Assembly (NCBI RefSeq): GCF_008630635.1
Contig: NZ_CP043869.1
Coordinates: 248,001-312,000 of the forward strand
Length of the DNA: 64,000 nucleotides
Direction: 5' to 3'
Source: Neptunomonas concharum
GTDB lineage: Bacteria; Pseudomonadota; Gammaproteobacteria; Pseudomonadales; Balneatricaceae
In this document: piece after piece, positions 1 to 7,871 of the stretch
Layout of the letters: each line of letters begins with the position of its first letter
Position numbering within the stretch: the first letter of the stretch is position 1
The notes under the pieces: generated by a model
The model's input: only the letters and a program-made list of their open reading frames with translations
Told to the model about the DNA's origin: nothing
Databases searched by the model: none
Translations under genes and position numbers: made by a program

Positions 1-2
1 TA

Positions 3-1877
3 GAAGCGCGTCACATTGCTGCGGTCACCTTCACCAATAAAGCATCTCGTGAGATGAAAGAGCGTGTAGGACAGATTCTACAGGGGAAGTCGAAAGGGTT
101 AACGGTTTCGACGTTTCATAATTTGGGTATGAGTATTATTCGTCGAGAGCATAAAAAACTTGGATTAAAGTCAGGTTTCTCGTTATTCGACGATCAAGAC
201 AGTAAAACGCTGATAAAAGACTTATTACTGCATCATGACGAAGACAGTGATCAAGTGGATTATGTGCGTAATATGATTTCAAATTGGAAAAACGAGATGG
301 TTTCTCCGGAATCAGCACAAGCCCGTGCGGTTGGTCCTCAAGAAATCTTGGCGTCGCGAGCCTATGAAGCTTATAACCGTAATTTGCGCGCCTACAATGC
401 TGTGGATTTTGACGATCTAATTTTGGTGCCGGTGCAGTTATTTGAAGAGCATCCTGATGTGCTTGAACGATGGCAAAATCGCATCCGCTATCTGCTCGTG
501 GACGAGTATCAGGATACCAACCTAAGCCAGTATCGCTTGGTCAGGCAAATCGTAGGCCACCGAGGAGCCTTGACAGTCGTAGGTGATGACGATCAGTCTA
601 TTTATGCTTGGCGCGGAGCGCGGCCGGAGAACTTAGAACAGCTACAGGTTGATTTCCCAAGTTTGAAAGTGGTTAAACTAGAGCAAAATTACCGCTCTAC
701 TAGCCGTATTCTAAAAGCTGCGAACACTTTAATTGCCAACAATCCTCATACGTTCGAAAAAACTCTCTGGAGTGAAATGGGGTTTGGTGATCCCATTAGG
801 GTTATCCACACCCGTAACGAAGATGCTGAATGTGAGAGAATAGCAACGGAGATACTCGATAATCACTTACGCAAACACACGCCCTTTAAAGATTTCGCAA
901 TCCTCTATCGAGGTAATTTTCAGGCACGCCTGTTGGAGGTGAAGCTACAAGCCTACCAAGTACCCTATAAATTATCGGGAGGTACATCGTTCTTCGCGCG
1001 TGCTGAAATAAAAGATTTAATGGGTTATCTCAAGGTGTTGGTTAATCGAGATGATGACAACGCTTTCTTGCGTATCATTAACCTTCCCCGTAGGGAAATT
1101 GGCCCATCAACTTTGCAAAAGCTAGGGGAGTACGCATCAGAGCGAGATGTTAGTTTATTTGATGCTTGTGAAGAGGTGGGGCTGGAACAACATCTTTCTG
1201 CCAGCGCTGTAGAAAAGTTAAGGCGCTTCACCCGTTGGTTACATGATAAATACCGACAATGTTACGAGGGCGATCCTATAGCGGCAATCAAAGATCTGAT
1301 CTATGACATCGACTATGAAGGCTGGCTCTACCAAAACGCGTCCAGTGACAATGTGGCTGAAAAGCGCCTGCAGAATGTTTGGTTTCTTGTGGATTCCCTT
1401 AAAAATACGCTTGAACGGCTTCAGGAAGATGATCCTGATGCAGGTATTGAAGAGGCGATTGCCCGTTTGATTCTTCTGGACTTAATGGACCGGCAGGAGG
1501 AGGAAGATGACTCCAATCGCGTGCAGCTTATGACCCTTCATGCTTCAAAAGGGTTGGAGTTTTCGCATGTGTTTCTGATGGGGATGGAAGAGGAACTGTT
1601 ACCGCATCGCAATAGTATTGAAAACGGTGATATAGAAGAGGAACGCCGTTTAGCTTACGTAGGTGTGACTCGTGCGAAGCGAACCCTGACCATAACACTC
1701 GCTAGGCAGCGTAAGCAGTTCGGTGAGTTGCTTGATTGCACACCGAGTCGTTTTCTTGACGAGCTACCCCAAGAGGATTTGGAAGTGGAGGGAAATGGTG
1801 AGAAAAACCCAGAAGCAAATAAAGCGCGAGGCAGAGCTACCCTTAATAGCCTGCGTAATATGTTTGATGATTTATAA
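3..1877 (+). CDS. rep: ATP-dependent DNA helicase Rep (5' end missing)
   Basis: Superfamily 1 3'-5' DNA helicase that helps replication forks past protein blocks. The reading frame is open from base 3, before the first ATG at 54, and the first residues already match helicase motif Ia (AVTFTNKASREMKERV). The Walker A end therefore lies outside the window. Counting from the ATG at 54, the Walker B motif DEYQDT is near residue 150, QSIYAWRGA near 182, VQLMTLHASKGLEF near 490 and VGVTRAKR near 537. The alignment along the whole length is to Rep rather than UvrD, for example GDDDQSIYAWRGARPENL and ISGGTSFF-like segments. The 607 residues from that ATG plus 17 upstream compare with about 670 for complete Rep. 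No frameshift is seen. Confidence 0.95.
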   Translation, partial: EARHIAAVTFTNKASREMKERVGQILQGKSKGLTVSTFHNLGMSIIRREHKKLGLKSGFSLFDDQDSKTLIKDLLLHHDEDSDQVDYVRNMISNWKNEMVSPESAQARAVGPQEILASRAYEAYNRNLRAYNAVDFDDLILVPVQLFEEHPDVLERWQNRIRYLLVDEYQDTNLSQYRLVRQIVGHRGALTVVGDDDQSIYAWRGARPENLEQLQVDFPSLKVVKLEQNYRSTSRILKAANTLIANNPHTFEKTLWSEMGFGDPIRVIHTRNEDAECERIATEILDNHLRKHTPFKDFAILYRGNFQARLLEVKLQAYQVPYKLSGGTSFFARAEIKDLMGYLKVLVNRDDDNAFLRIINLPRREIGPSTLQKLGEYASERDVSLFDACEEVGLEQHLSASAVEKLRRFTRWLHDKYRQCYEGDPIAAIKDLIYDIDYEGWLYQNASSDNVAEKRLQNVWFLVDSLKNTLERLQEDDPDAGIEEAIARLILLDLMDRQEEEDDSNRVQLMTLHASKGLEFSHVFLMGMEEELLPHRNSIENGDIEEERRLAYVGVTRAKRTLTITLARQRKQFGELLDCTPSRFLDELPQEDLEVEGNGEKNPEANKARGRATLNSLRNMFDDL

Positions 1878-1907
1878 TTACAGTATGCTGGGCCACGTGC
1901 TTAACGT

Positions 1908-1913
1908 TATAAT
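1908..1913 (+). promoter_or_regulatory. Candidate -10 hexamer upstream of the lipoprotein gene
   Basis: A perfect TATAAT lies about 90 bases before the lipoprotein start, just after the rep stop. The -35 region at the expected spacing (about 1885-1890) is poor, so this is a weak promoter call. Confidence 0.35.
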
Positions 1914-2004
1914 CCCTCTGTAAATTTTGTCAGGCAAGGAAGCCAGCAGCTCGTATTTTTGCGTAAAGCTCTCTTGCTGCCTCATTTTTGACTTCAGGGA
2001 AGGA

Positions 2005-2877
2005 ATGATGTCTAACTACACTTTGATTAAACCTCTACTTATTACTGCTTCTGCCTGCTTTTTCTTAACGGCTTGTGGGGGCTCGAACTCCTCCAATACT
2101 TCGACTCCGAGTACGATGCCTGAACCTAACGTACAGCCTCCTAATGTCGAGCCTTTACCTCAACCTGTTGAAGATAAGGTAGCGCCGGGTGGGCTTTACT
2201 TAGGCTACTATCAAGAGAGCTTCACCCTCAATCCAGAAGACCCTACACCAGGTATTGTTTATCTAAATATCCCTCAGGCTGACGGTTTGTTTAATGGCAG
2301 CATGTCATTTACCTACGTTGGTTGTCAGTCGGAAGGCATAGGCAATATAACAGGGACAAAAGTCAATACGCAGCTCAATGGTGAGTGGTTAGGAAGGGTT
2401 GACGGGCGTCCTCAAAATGGTGACTACCAGTTGACTTATGATGTTGAAACACAGAGTTATATTGGAACTTACAATGTTGCAGCCGGTAAGCAGCATGTTG
2501 TAATACAGGAATGTATAGAATATTGGATTGCGCCAGAAGGAGAGGTGAGGTTATTTCCCCTAAATACCTTGTATGTTCAGGGCGAAGATAATGGTTCTGT
2601 ATCAGGTGTTAATATATCAAATAATATAATTGGCTGGGGAGTGGCTCCTGACGCAGAGCTGACAGTAGTGAGTGTGATAAGTCTGGAAGCAGCAGAGCAA
2701 AATTTACAATCGGCCATGGTTTGGCAGGAGTTGCTACCCGCCGAAATTAATTCGATTACATTGCCTGTAGCTGTGTCCTCCGTACTCGTAGGTGGGCAAC
2801 GGTATGCGATTTCGGTCACGAGCGTATCGCAAGATAGCGTCGTTTATAGTAGTAATATTGAATTTATAGCCAACTAG
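2005..2877 (+). CDS. Unrecognised outer-membrane-type lipoprotein
   Basis: A predicted lipoprotein of 290 residues whose family I do not recognise. The N-terminus is a lipoprotein signal: a hydrophobic stretch ending in LTAC followed by GGSNSS. A low-complexity Ser/Thr/Pro/Asn linker follows to about residue 50. The body is rich in Gly, Asn, Thr and alternating hydrophobics, suggesting beta structure, with two isolated Cys (in YVGCQSE and IQECIEY) that could form a disulfide in the periplasm. The last 90 residues look like a beta-sandwich. The start is one of two adjacent ATGs (2005 or 2008) placed directly after AGGGAAGGA; the open frame extends upstream to 1927 but without a good start. It is transcribed away from rep and ends at a strong terminator shared with the cytochrome gene. 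Confidence 0.75.
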   Translation: MMSNYTLIKPLLITASACFFLTACGGSNSSNTSTPSTMPEPNVQPPNVEPLPQPVEDKVAPGGLYLGYYQESFTLNPEDPTPGIVYLNIPQADGLFNGSMSFTYVGCQSEGIGNITGTKVNTQLNGEWLGRVDGRPQNGDYQLTYDVETQSYIGTYNVAAGKQHVVIQECIEYWIAPEGEVRLFPLNTLYVQGEDNGSVSGVNISNNIIGWGVAPDAELTVVSVISLEAAEQNLQSAMVWQELLPAEINSITLPVAVSSVLVGGQRYAISVTSVSQDSVVYSSNIEFIAN

Positions 2878-2882
2878 GCACA

Positions 2883-2908
2883 AAAAAGGCTGCATAAGCA
2901 GCCTTTTT
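2883..2908. terminator. Bidirectional intrinsic terminator
   Basis: A perfect 11-base inverted repeat (AAAAAGGCTGC / GCAGCCTTTTT) with a 4-base loop sits between the convergent lipoprotein and cytochrome c5 genes. The A tract on one side and T tract on the other let it work in both directions. Confidence 0.9.
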
Positions 2909-2927
2909 GTTAACGATAAGCCAGTTA

Positions 2928-3359
2928 TTACTTGGCACTATCCATCATATATTCGATAGCTACTTTTAGTTCATCATCAGAGCAGGTTGCGCACGTGCCG
3001 CGAGGAGGCATAGCGTTAATACCACTGATTGCTGTTTTTAGCAGGGCATCGATACCTTTAGCGCCGCGGTCAGCCCATTCGCTTGTACCGTACTTAGGTG
3101 CGCCAGCAACGCCAATCGCGTGACAGGACGCACAGCTAGCCTTGTAAACGTCTTCGCCTGAGCGGGCTCCTCCGGTGCTGGCCGCTGCTGCAGCAACTGC
3201 GCCGCCGCAAGAGTCGTCGCCTTCTACGCATACCTGGCCAGCTGGCTTGATGCGTTCAACAATTTTATCATCAGAGGATGCTGCACCAACCGTAGTTGAT
3301 AGCGCAACGCTCAAACCCAGAATGCTCAGAACTGAAGCAGCTTTAGCAGTCAATTTCAC
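2928..3359 (-). CDS. Cytochrome c5 family protein
   Basis: A periplasmic monohaem c-type cytochrome of 143 residues that carries electrons in respiration. A cleavable signal peptide covers roughly residues 1-26. The haem-binding motif CASCH is at 76-80, the likely Met axial ligand is M117 in AMPPRG, and C123/C126 (CATC) match the extra disulfide typical of cytochrome c5. Between signal and haem domain is an Ala-rich linker with one further Cys pair (C44, C51). The start is GTG, supported by GAGGT eight bases upstream. Proximity to rep recalls Pseudomonas. A TATAAT lies about 70 bases upstream on the same strand. Confidence 0.9.
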   Translation of the reverse strand: MKLTAKAASVLSILGLSVALSTTVGAASSDDKIVERIKPAGQVCVEGDDSCGGAVAAAAASTGGARSGEDVYKASCASCHAIGVAGAPKYGTSEWADRGAKGIDALLKTAISGINAMPPRGTCATCSDDELKVAIEYMMDSAK

Positions 3360-3427
3360 AGTGGTGACCTCGTTACGGTTTCTTGTGGATGCTTATTTAT
3401 CAGCATCATTAAAATAATCTGGCCAAG

Positions 3428-3456
3428 ATTATACCGGCAAAAGCACCCAACGAAAA
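3428..3456 (-). promoter_or_regulatory. Candidate sigma-70 promoter for cytochrome c5
   Basis: Read on the minus strand, TATAAT (3433 to 3428) is preceded 17 bases earlier by TTTTCG, a weak -35. The core GGTATAATCTTGG is identical to the one upstream of the PepSY gene at 17481-17493. Confidence 0.5.
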
Positions 3457-3533
3457 TGGGGTTTATCTGCACCTTATGGCGTATAACCTCGATTATTCAT
3501 TGATTTGGGGAGTAATTTGCATCTTTTCTGCCA

Positions 3534-4967
3534 TTAGCTCCCCGGTCCGCAGTCTAAACAACGGTGAACAGGCTCTGGGCCAATATTGAGTTTTTTGCTC
3601 AGGTCTCGTAATGCTGAGCGTAGCCCCTCTTCGATGACGGGGTGGTAAAACGGCATATTAAGTGCTTGGTCTACCGTCATATGTTGTTGTACGGCCCAAG
3701 CTAAAAGATGCGCTAGGTGCTCAGCTGCAGGGCCAAAAATTTCAGCGCCAAGCAGTAACCCACTACCTTGTTCCCCATAGACTTTCATTAAACCTTTGTT
3801 CTCGGCGATCACTCGTGATCTGCCTTGATCTTCGAAACTTACACGGCCAACGGCAAAGCAGCCTCGACAGCGCTCATCTACTTGGGATGGGGTTAATCCG
3901 ACCGTAGCTATTTGCGGTGAAGTAAACACAATACCTAAGGGCGTGCGACGCTTTTCCGCACGTACATCAGGGAATCTGCCAGCATTTAATCCCGCGATCT
4001 TACCTTCATCAGCAGCCTCGTGCAGCAGGGGGAGAGCGTTGTTAGCATCGCCCGCAATAAAAATATGCGGTAATGAACTTTGCAGTGTATAAGGATTAAA
4101 TGTAGGAATGCCACGTTCGTCCAGCTCTAGAGAGGTATTTCCAAGGGCTAGCTTATCGACATTAGGGCGTCTGCCTGTTGCGGCGAGTAAGTAGTCAAAT
4201 GACTCGGTTTGCAGCTGACCTGAAACGTCGTGGAATCGAATAACAACCTGATTATCTCGATGCTCAATGCTTTCTACCTTCGCGTCTGGATCGAGATAGA
4301 AGGACTCATTAAAGGTTTGAAGAGCATATTGGCGTATCTCCGAATCCTGTATTGGGCCGACGCTTCCGCCCACGCCAAACATACGAATATGTACGCCCAG
4401 CCGGGATAGTGCTTGCCCTAACTCTAACCCAATGACACCTGGGCCAAACACGGCAACAGACTTGGGAAGTGCTTTCCACTCAAACAGGTCATCATTGATG
4501 AGGAGTCGATCCCCAGCTTGCTTAAAAAACTCAGGGTAGCTGGGTCGTGATCCGGTGGCAATAATAATACGCTCGGCGTGCAACAAGCGCCCATCTTCTA
4601 GTTGGAGAGTATGGTCGTCCTTAAATTGGGCAAAGCTGCGTATTTTGTCTTCGTCAGGGAAGCTTTCGATGGATTCTACAACGAACCCTGCAAAGCGATC
4701 CCGCTCATCTCTAACCCGCTTCATGACAGCTTCGCCATCAACGCTGCTGGTGGTTGAGATACCGAAAGGGTATGCATGATCAATATGGTGTTTTCGATCT
4801 GCGGCGGCAATCAATAATTTACTTGGCATGCAGCCAACACGGGCACAGGTGGTACCGTAAGGGCCACCGTCTATCAGTACGACCGACGGGGTGTATGCTT
4901 TAGCGGCCCGATAAGCGGCAAGACCTGCTGTGCCTGCGCCGAGAATCGCAATATCAACCTTTTCCAT
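3534..4967 (-). CDS. Dihydrolipoamide dehydrogenase-like flavoprotein disulfide reductase
   Basis: A class I pyridine nucleotide-disulfide oxidoreductase of 477 residues. The FAD-binding GxGxxG is at 10-15 (GAGTAG), and the redox-active pair is C41/C46 in [13 protein letters not shown] second nucleotide-binding Rossmann motif is [10 protein letters not shown], and ATGRRP precedes the FAD GD motif (FIAGDANN). The dimer-interface dyad H442 and E447 is present in HPVIEE, so it should be catalytically competent. It stands alone, not beside 2-oxoacid dehydrogenase E1/E2 genes, so it is probably not the main Lpd; a soluble transhydrogenase or other disulfide reductase role is possible. The C-terminus ends with CLDCGPGS, an extra CxxC that typical Lpd lacks. 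Substrate cannot be read from sequence. Confidence 0.85.
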   Translation of the reverse strand: MEKVDIAILGAGTAGLAAYRAAKAYTPSVVLIDGGPYGTTCARVGCMPSKLLIAAADRKHHIDHAYPFGISTTSSVDGEAVMKRVRDERDRFAGFVVESIESFPDEDKIRSFAQFKDDHTLQLEDGRLLHAERIIIATGSRPSYPEFFKQAGDRLLINDDLFEWKALPKSVAVFGPGVIGLELGQALSRLGVHIRMFGVGGSVGPIQDSEIRQYALQTFNESFYLDPDAKVESIEHRDNQVVIRFHDVSGQLQTESFDYLLAATGRRPNVDKLALGNTSLELDERGIPTFNPYTLQSSLPHIFIAGDANNALPLLHEAADEGKIAGLNAGRFPDVRAEKRRTPLGIVFTSPQIATVGLTPSQVDERCRGCFAVGRVSFEDQGRSRVIAENKGLMKVYGEQGSGLLLGAEIFGPAAEHLAHLLAWAVQQHMTVDQALNMPFYHPVIEEGLRSALRDLSKKLNIGPEPVHRCLDCGPGS

Positions 4968-5090
4968 AGGATCTCCATGATAAATTAGAGGATGCTAATG
5001 CTTTTTTGTTACCTTGCCATAGATCCCTACGTTGCTCAAACATAGATGGATGAAAAAAGCGGTGGCAAAAATAAAAAACAAGATGGGCGC

Positions 5091-5119
5091 TTGGCAAAAC
5101 GCATATACCTCCGTATCAT
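5091..5119 (+). promoter_or_regulatory. Promoter of tRNA-Arg
   Basis: TTGGCA at 5091-5096 and TATCAT at 5114-5119 are separated by 17 bases. Transcription would begin about 20 bases before the tRNA. Confidence 0.6.
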
Positions 5120-5145
5120 TACCGGCCTGAAAACTTCCTGATTTT

Positions 5146-5222
5146 GCGCCCGTAGCTCAGCTGGATAGAGTAGCAGGTTCCGATCCTGTTGGTCGGGGGT
5201 TCGAATCCCTCCGGGCGCGCCA
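5146..5222 (+). tRNA. tRNA-Arg (anticodon CCG)
   Basis: Folds fully by eye: acceptor GCGCCCG (5146-5152) with CGGGCGC (5212-5218); D stem GCTC/GAGT; anticodon stem GCAGG/CCTGT with loop TTCCGAT, giving anticodon CCG at 5180-5182, which reads CGG arginine codons; a five-base variable loop; T stem GGGGG/CCCTC with loop TTCGAAT. The discriminator is G and the 3' CCA is encoded. Total length is 77 bases. The D stem and anticodon stem each close with a G-U pair. Confidence 0.97.
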
Positions 5223-5260
5223 TTTTTTACATCATCTTCTTATTCTGTCATGGTAACGCC

Positions 5261-5845
5261 ATGAAACATTACAAAACCCTCGCAAAGCCTGCTCAGGCTG
5301 CCATTGAAATCAAAAAGTCGCGCTTCTTAGGGCGCTTGGAGCGGGTTACTTCCCATGAGGAGGGCTTAATCAAGGTGGCGAAACTGTGGGAGCTTCACCC
5401 TGATGCTCGCCATATCTGCTTTACAATGTTAGTTGGTGGGCAGGTGCGCCAGTCAGATGACGGTGAGCCTTCCGGGACAGCCGCACGGCCTATGTTAAAT
5501 GTGCTTCAGCATCAGGGAGCTGATCATATATTGGCGACAGTGGTCAGATATTTTGGTGGTGTAAAGTTGGGGGCGGGTGGCTTGGTTAGAGCTTATACGC
5601 AGGCGGTTAGTGAATGCCTAACTGAAGCCCAGTGGATTGAGGTTCAGCCTCAGTCCAGCGTTAGAATTCGTGTTGGTTTTGAGTTTGAATCACTGCTTAG
5701 GCATCAGGCAGACACGTACGGGGTAGAAATAACGCTAACGTATGATAGTCAAGTCAATGCTGAGCTTAGTGGCGATGCTGATGCGGTCGGTGCTCTGCTG
5801 GAGACTTTGCAGGATTTACTGCGTGGTACGTTAGAAATCGGTTAA
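5261..5845 (+). CDS. yigZ: YigZ/IMPACT family protein
   Basis: A 194-residue cytosolic protein of the conserved YigZ (UPF0029/IMPACT) family. The signature core is visible around residues 55-120: ARHICF, QSDDGEPSGTA, VVRYFGGVKLGAGGLVRAY. The remaining C-terminal part fits the small ferredoxin-like domain found in bacterial members. Eukaryotic relatives act in translation control; the bacterial role is not firmly established. The ATG at 5261 is chosen because upstream in-frame sequence runs into the tRNA. The stop lies only 7 bases from the stop of the convergent GGDEF gene. No terminator is evident between them. Confidence 0.9.
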   Translation: MKHYKTLAKPAQAAIEIKKSRFLGRLERVTSHEEGLIKVAKLWELHPDARHICFTMLVGGQVRQSDDGEPSGTAARPMLNVLQHQGADHILATVVRYFGGVKLGAGGLVRAYTQAVSECLTEAQWIEVQPQSSVRIRVGFEFESLLRHQADTYGVEITLTYDSQVNAELSGDADAVGALLETLQDLLRGTLEIG

Positions 5846-5852
5846 GGCTGCC

Positions 5853-7469
5853 TTATAGTTCGCAGTAGAAAGAAATTTGTCGTGAACCTTGGCTTTTTGC
5901 GCGATACATGGCGCTGTCGGCATGTTGTAACAGCTCGTCGGCACAGCTGGCGTCGCCTGGGAAGAGGCTAATGCCAATGCACGCTGAGATGCTGATTTGA
6001 TTGTTTTCAATAGTAAATGATTTATCTAAGCTCGCTAATAACTTATTAGCCACTTTACCGGCATGAACAGGTAGTGAAATATCAAGCAGTGCGACAAACT
6101 CATCACCCCCTAGTCTGGCGACAGTGTCGCATTGACGGAGATGTTCCCTGAGCCGTTGTGCTACATCAACTAGAATTTTATCCCCCTCAAAGTGGCCGTA
6201 CTTGTCGTTTACGGGCTTAAAACCATCTAGGTCAATAAATAGTACGGCTATTTGCCGTCGCTGACGCTCGGCTCTGATGATGGCGGTTTCCAGTTTAGTA
6301 TGTAGCAGTAATCGGTTAGGTAAACCGGTTAGCGAGTCATTATAGGCTTTGCTTGTCAGCTCTTTTTCTAGGGCTTTGTGTTCGCTGTTGTCCCTGAGCG
6401 TTAATACAAATTTTTCAGGGACTTCATCGCCGTCTAAGACGGCATTAAGTGTAGCTAGATATGGGACGTGAGAGTGTGATAATAGCTCTCCTTGCCAGCT
6501 AAGCTGCGTGCTTAGGATGGTTGCGAGGTCACAGGCTGGAGACAAACAGTGCAAAAGGTCGTGAATCGATATGTTTTGCGTATCGTTCAGAGTCGAGAAC
6601 TCTGATTTGGCAGCACTGTTGGCAGACACGATCACCCCTTTGCTTGATAAAATAAAGCAATAATCTGAGGTGGTTTCAAAGACAAGGGCTGCTAATTGTA
6701 GTTTGCGTTCAGTTTCCCGTTCTCGCGTTACATCATGGCCAATACCAATGAGACCTTCTACTTCGTTTTGCTGGTTCAGGATGGGAATTTTTAGCATATC
6801 GATCAGTCGTCGACTGCCATCATTGTAGGTTACCCATTCATCTTTACGCTTGCGCTTTTTGCTTTGGATGACTTCTTGATCGCGCTCCTTGATGTAGTTG
6901 GCAGATCGCTTGGACATGAGTTCAGCGTCGGTTTTTCCGATGATCGCTTCGGTGTTGGATTCAAGAAAAGCTTCAAAGCTCTTATTACAGTGTTGATAGA
7001 CGCCGTTCAGGCTTTTTACAAAAATGAAGTCGGGTAGAGCATCGGCCATTAGAGTAAGCAGATAGCGTTCTTTTTCTAGAGCGTTCTGTGCTTCAATCAG
7101 GTCGGTTACATCCCTTGCCACAACAGCTACCCCCGTGGTTTCCACTAGGCTGCCGGTGTAGAGAGTATGTCGGCTATCGATGAAGCGGGGTTCTCCTAGG
7201 TGGTTTTGCCCCCAAAAGCTAAGTTTTACCTCCTCGCCAGCTAAACATCTATCCAAATCAGGTTTGATGTGTTGCTCGAACCGCTCAGTGCCATGTAGTT
7301 CAGCAACAGTTTTTCCTACGATAGACCTTGCGGGTAACCCAAAGAAGCGCGTATAGCCATGGCTGACGGCACGATAGCGATATTTATTGTCAACAATCGA
7401 TACTAAATCCTCTAGCGCTTCCAATATCGCTAATTCAGTTTGTTGAGGGGTTAGTATCGGTTTTGTCAT
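5853..7469 (-). CDS. PAS-PAS-PAS-GGDEF diguanylate cyclase
   Basis: A 538-residue predicted diguanylate cyclase that makes cyclic-di-GMP from two GTP. No membrane segment is seen, so it is probably cytosolic. Three PAS-like sensor regions occupy about residues 10-130, 135-250 and 255-365; the first two end in the VARDVTD- and GHDVTRE-type PAS termini. The GGDEF domain covers about 370-535, with an intact RLGGDEF active site. The product-inhibition I-site RxxD is kept (RQCD, five residues before GGDEF), implying feedback inhibition. It follows the small membrane protein at 7500-7730 on the same strand with a 30-base gap and is probably co-transcribed with it. The stimulus sensed by the PAS domains is unknown. 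Confidence 0.9.
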   Translation of the reverse strand: MTKPILTPQQTELAILEALEDLVSIVDNKYRYRAVSHGYTRFFGLPARSIVGKTVAELHGTERFEQHIKPDLDRCLAGEEVKLSFWGQNHLGEPRFIDSRHTLYTGSLVETTGVAVVARDVTDLIEAQNALEKERYLLTLMADALPDFIFVKSLNGVYQHCNKSFEAFLESNTEAIIGKTDAELMSKRSANYIKERDQEVIQSKKRKRKDEWVTYNDGSRRLIDMLKIPILNQQNEVEGLIGIGHDVTRERETERKLQLAALVFETTSDYCFILSSKGVIVSANSAAKSEFSTLNDTQNISIHDLLHCLSPACDLATILSTQLSWQGELLSHSHVPYLATLNAVLDGDEVPEKFVLTLRDNSEHKALEKELTSKAYNDSLTGLPNRLLLHTKLETAIIRAERQRRQIAVLFIDLDGFKPVNDKYGHFEGDKILVDVAQRLREHLRQCDTVARLGGDEFVALLDISLPVHAGKVANKLLASLDKSFTIENNQISISACIGISLFPGDASCADELLQHADSAMYRAKSQGSRQISFYCEL

Positions 7470-7499
7470 AGCTATGTCCGCAGTGGTAGTGGTTATTAC

Positions 7500-7730
7500 T
7501 CAGCTACTCGTATCGGGTTTATAGCGAGCTGCGCTGATAATGCTAATAAGGTGAATAATTGCAGCGATAATTGCTGGGAAGATTAGGAAGTAGAGAGCAT
7601 AGCCGACGGCAGTTGTAACGAAGAAAAAGAACGCGGCGAGTAACCTGCCTTGAACTAAGTGGCCCAGTCCCGGAATGAATATATTACACAGTGCCGCAAT
7701 GACGTTTCCGGCGCTCCCTTGCTGACTCAT
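7500..7730 (-). CDS. Small two-helix membrane protein
   Basis: A 76-residue protein with two hydrophobic helices, roughly residues 9-23 and 28-65 (the latter may be two passes). The motif IPGLGHLVQGR between them resembles the turn in small TM2-like membrane proteins, but I cannot assign a named family. The ATG at 7730 is preferred over one at 7766 because AGGAG lies six bases before it. It precedes the GGDEF gene by 30 bases in the same direction, so it may share a transcript and possibly a membrane-sensing role; that link is inference. Confidence 0.65.
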   Translation of the reverse strand: MSQQGSAGNVIAALCNIFIPGLGHLVQGRLLAAFFFFVTTAVGYALYFLIFPAIIAAIIHLISIISAARYKPDTSS

Positions 7731-7871
7731 AAATACTCCTTGCTCGCTGAGCAGAATGGCTTTCATTTAAGATTAGCTGATTATCCCAAGATTTGTTGAT
7801 ATATGTCGAGGAAATAGCCCTGAGAATCCGTAGGATGAGATTTCTGATGAACTAGGGTGCAGAGGTGTGTC

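Noticed and set aside
5189-5260. Upstream extension of the YigZ frame
   Set aside because: The extension lies inside the tRNA and its 3' flank; the peptide is a translation of tRNA sequence.
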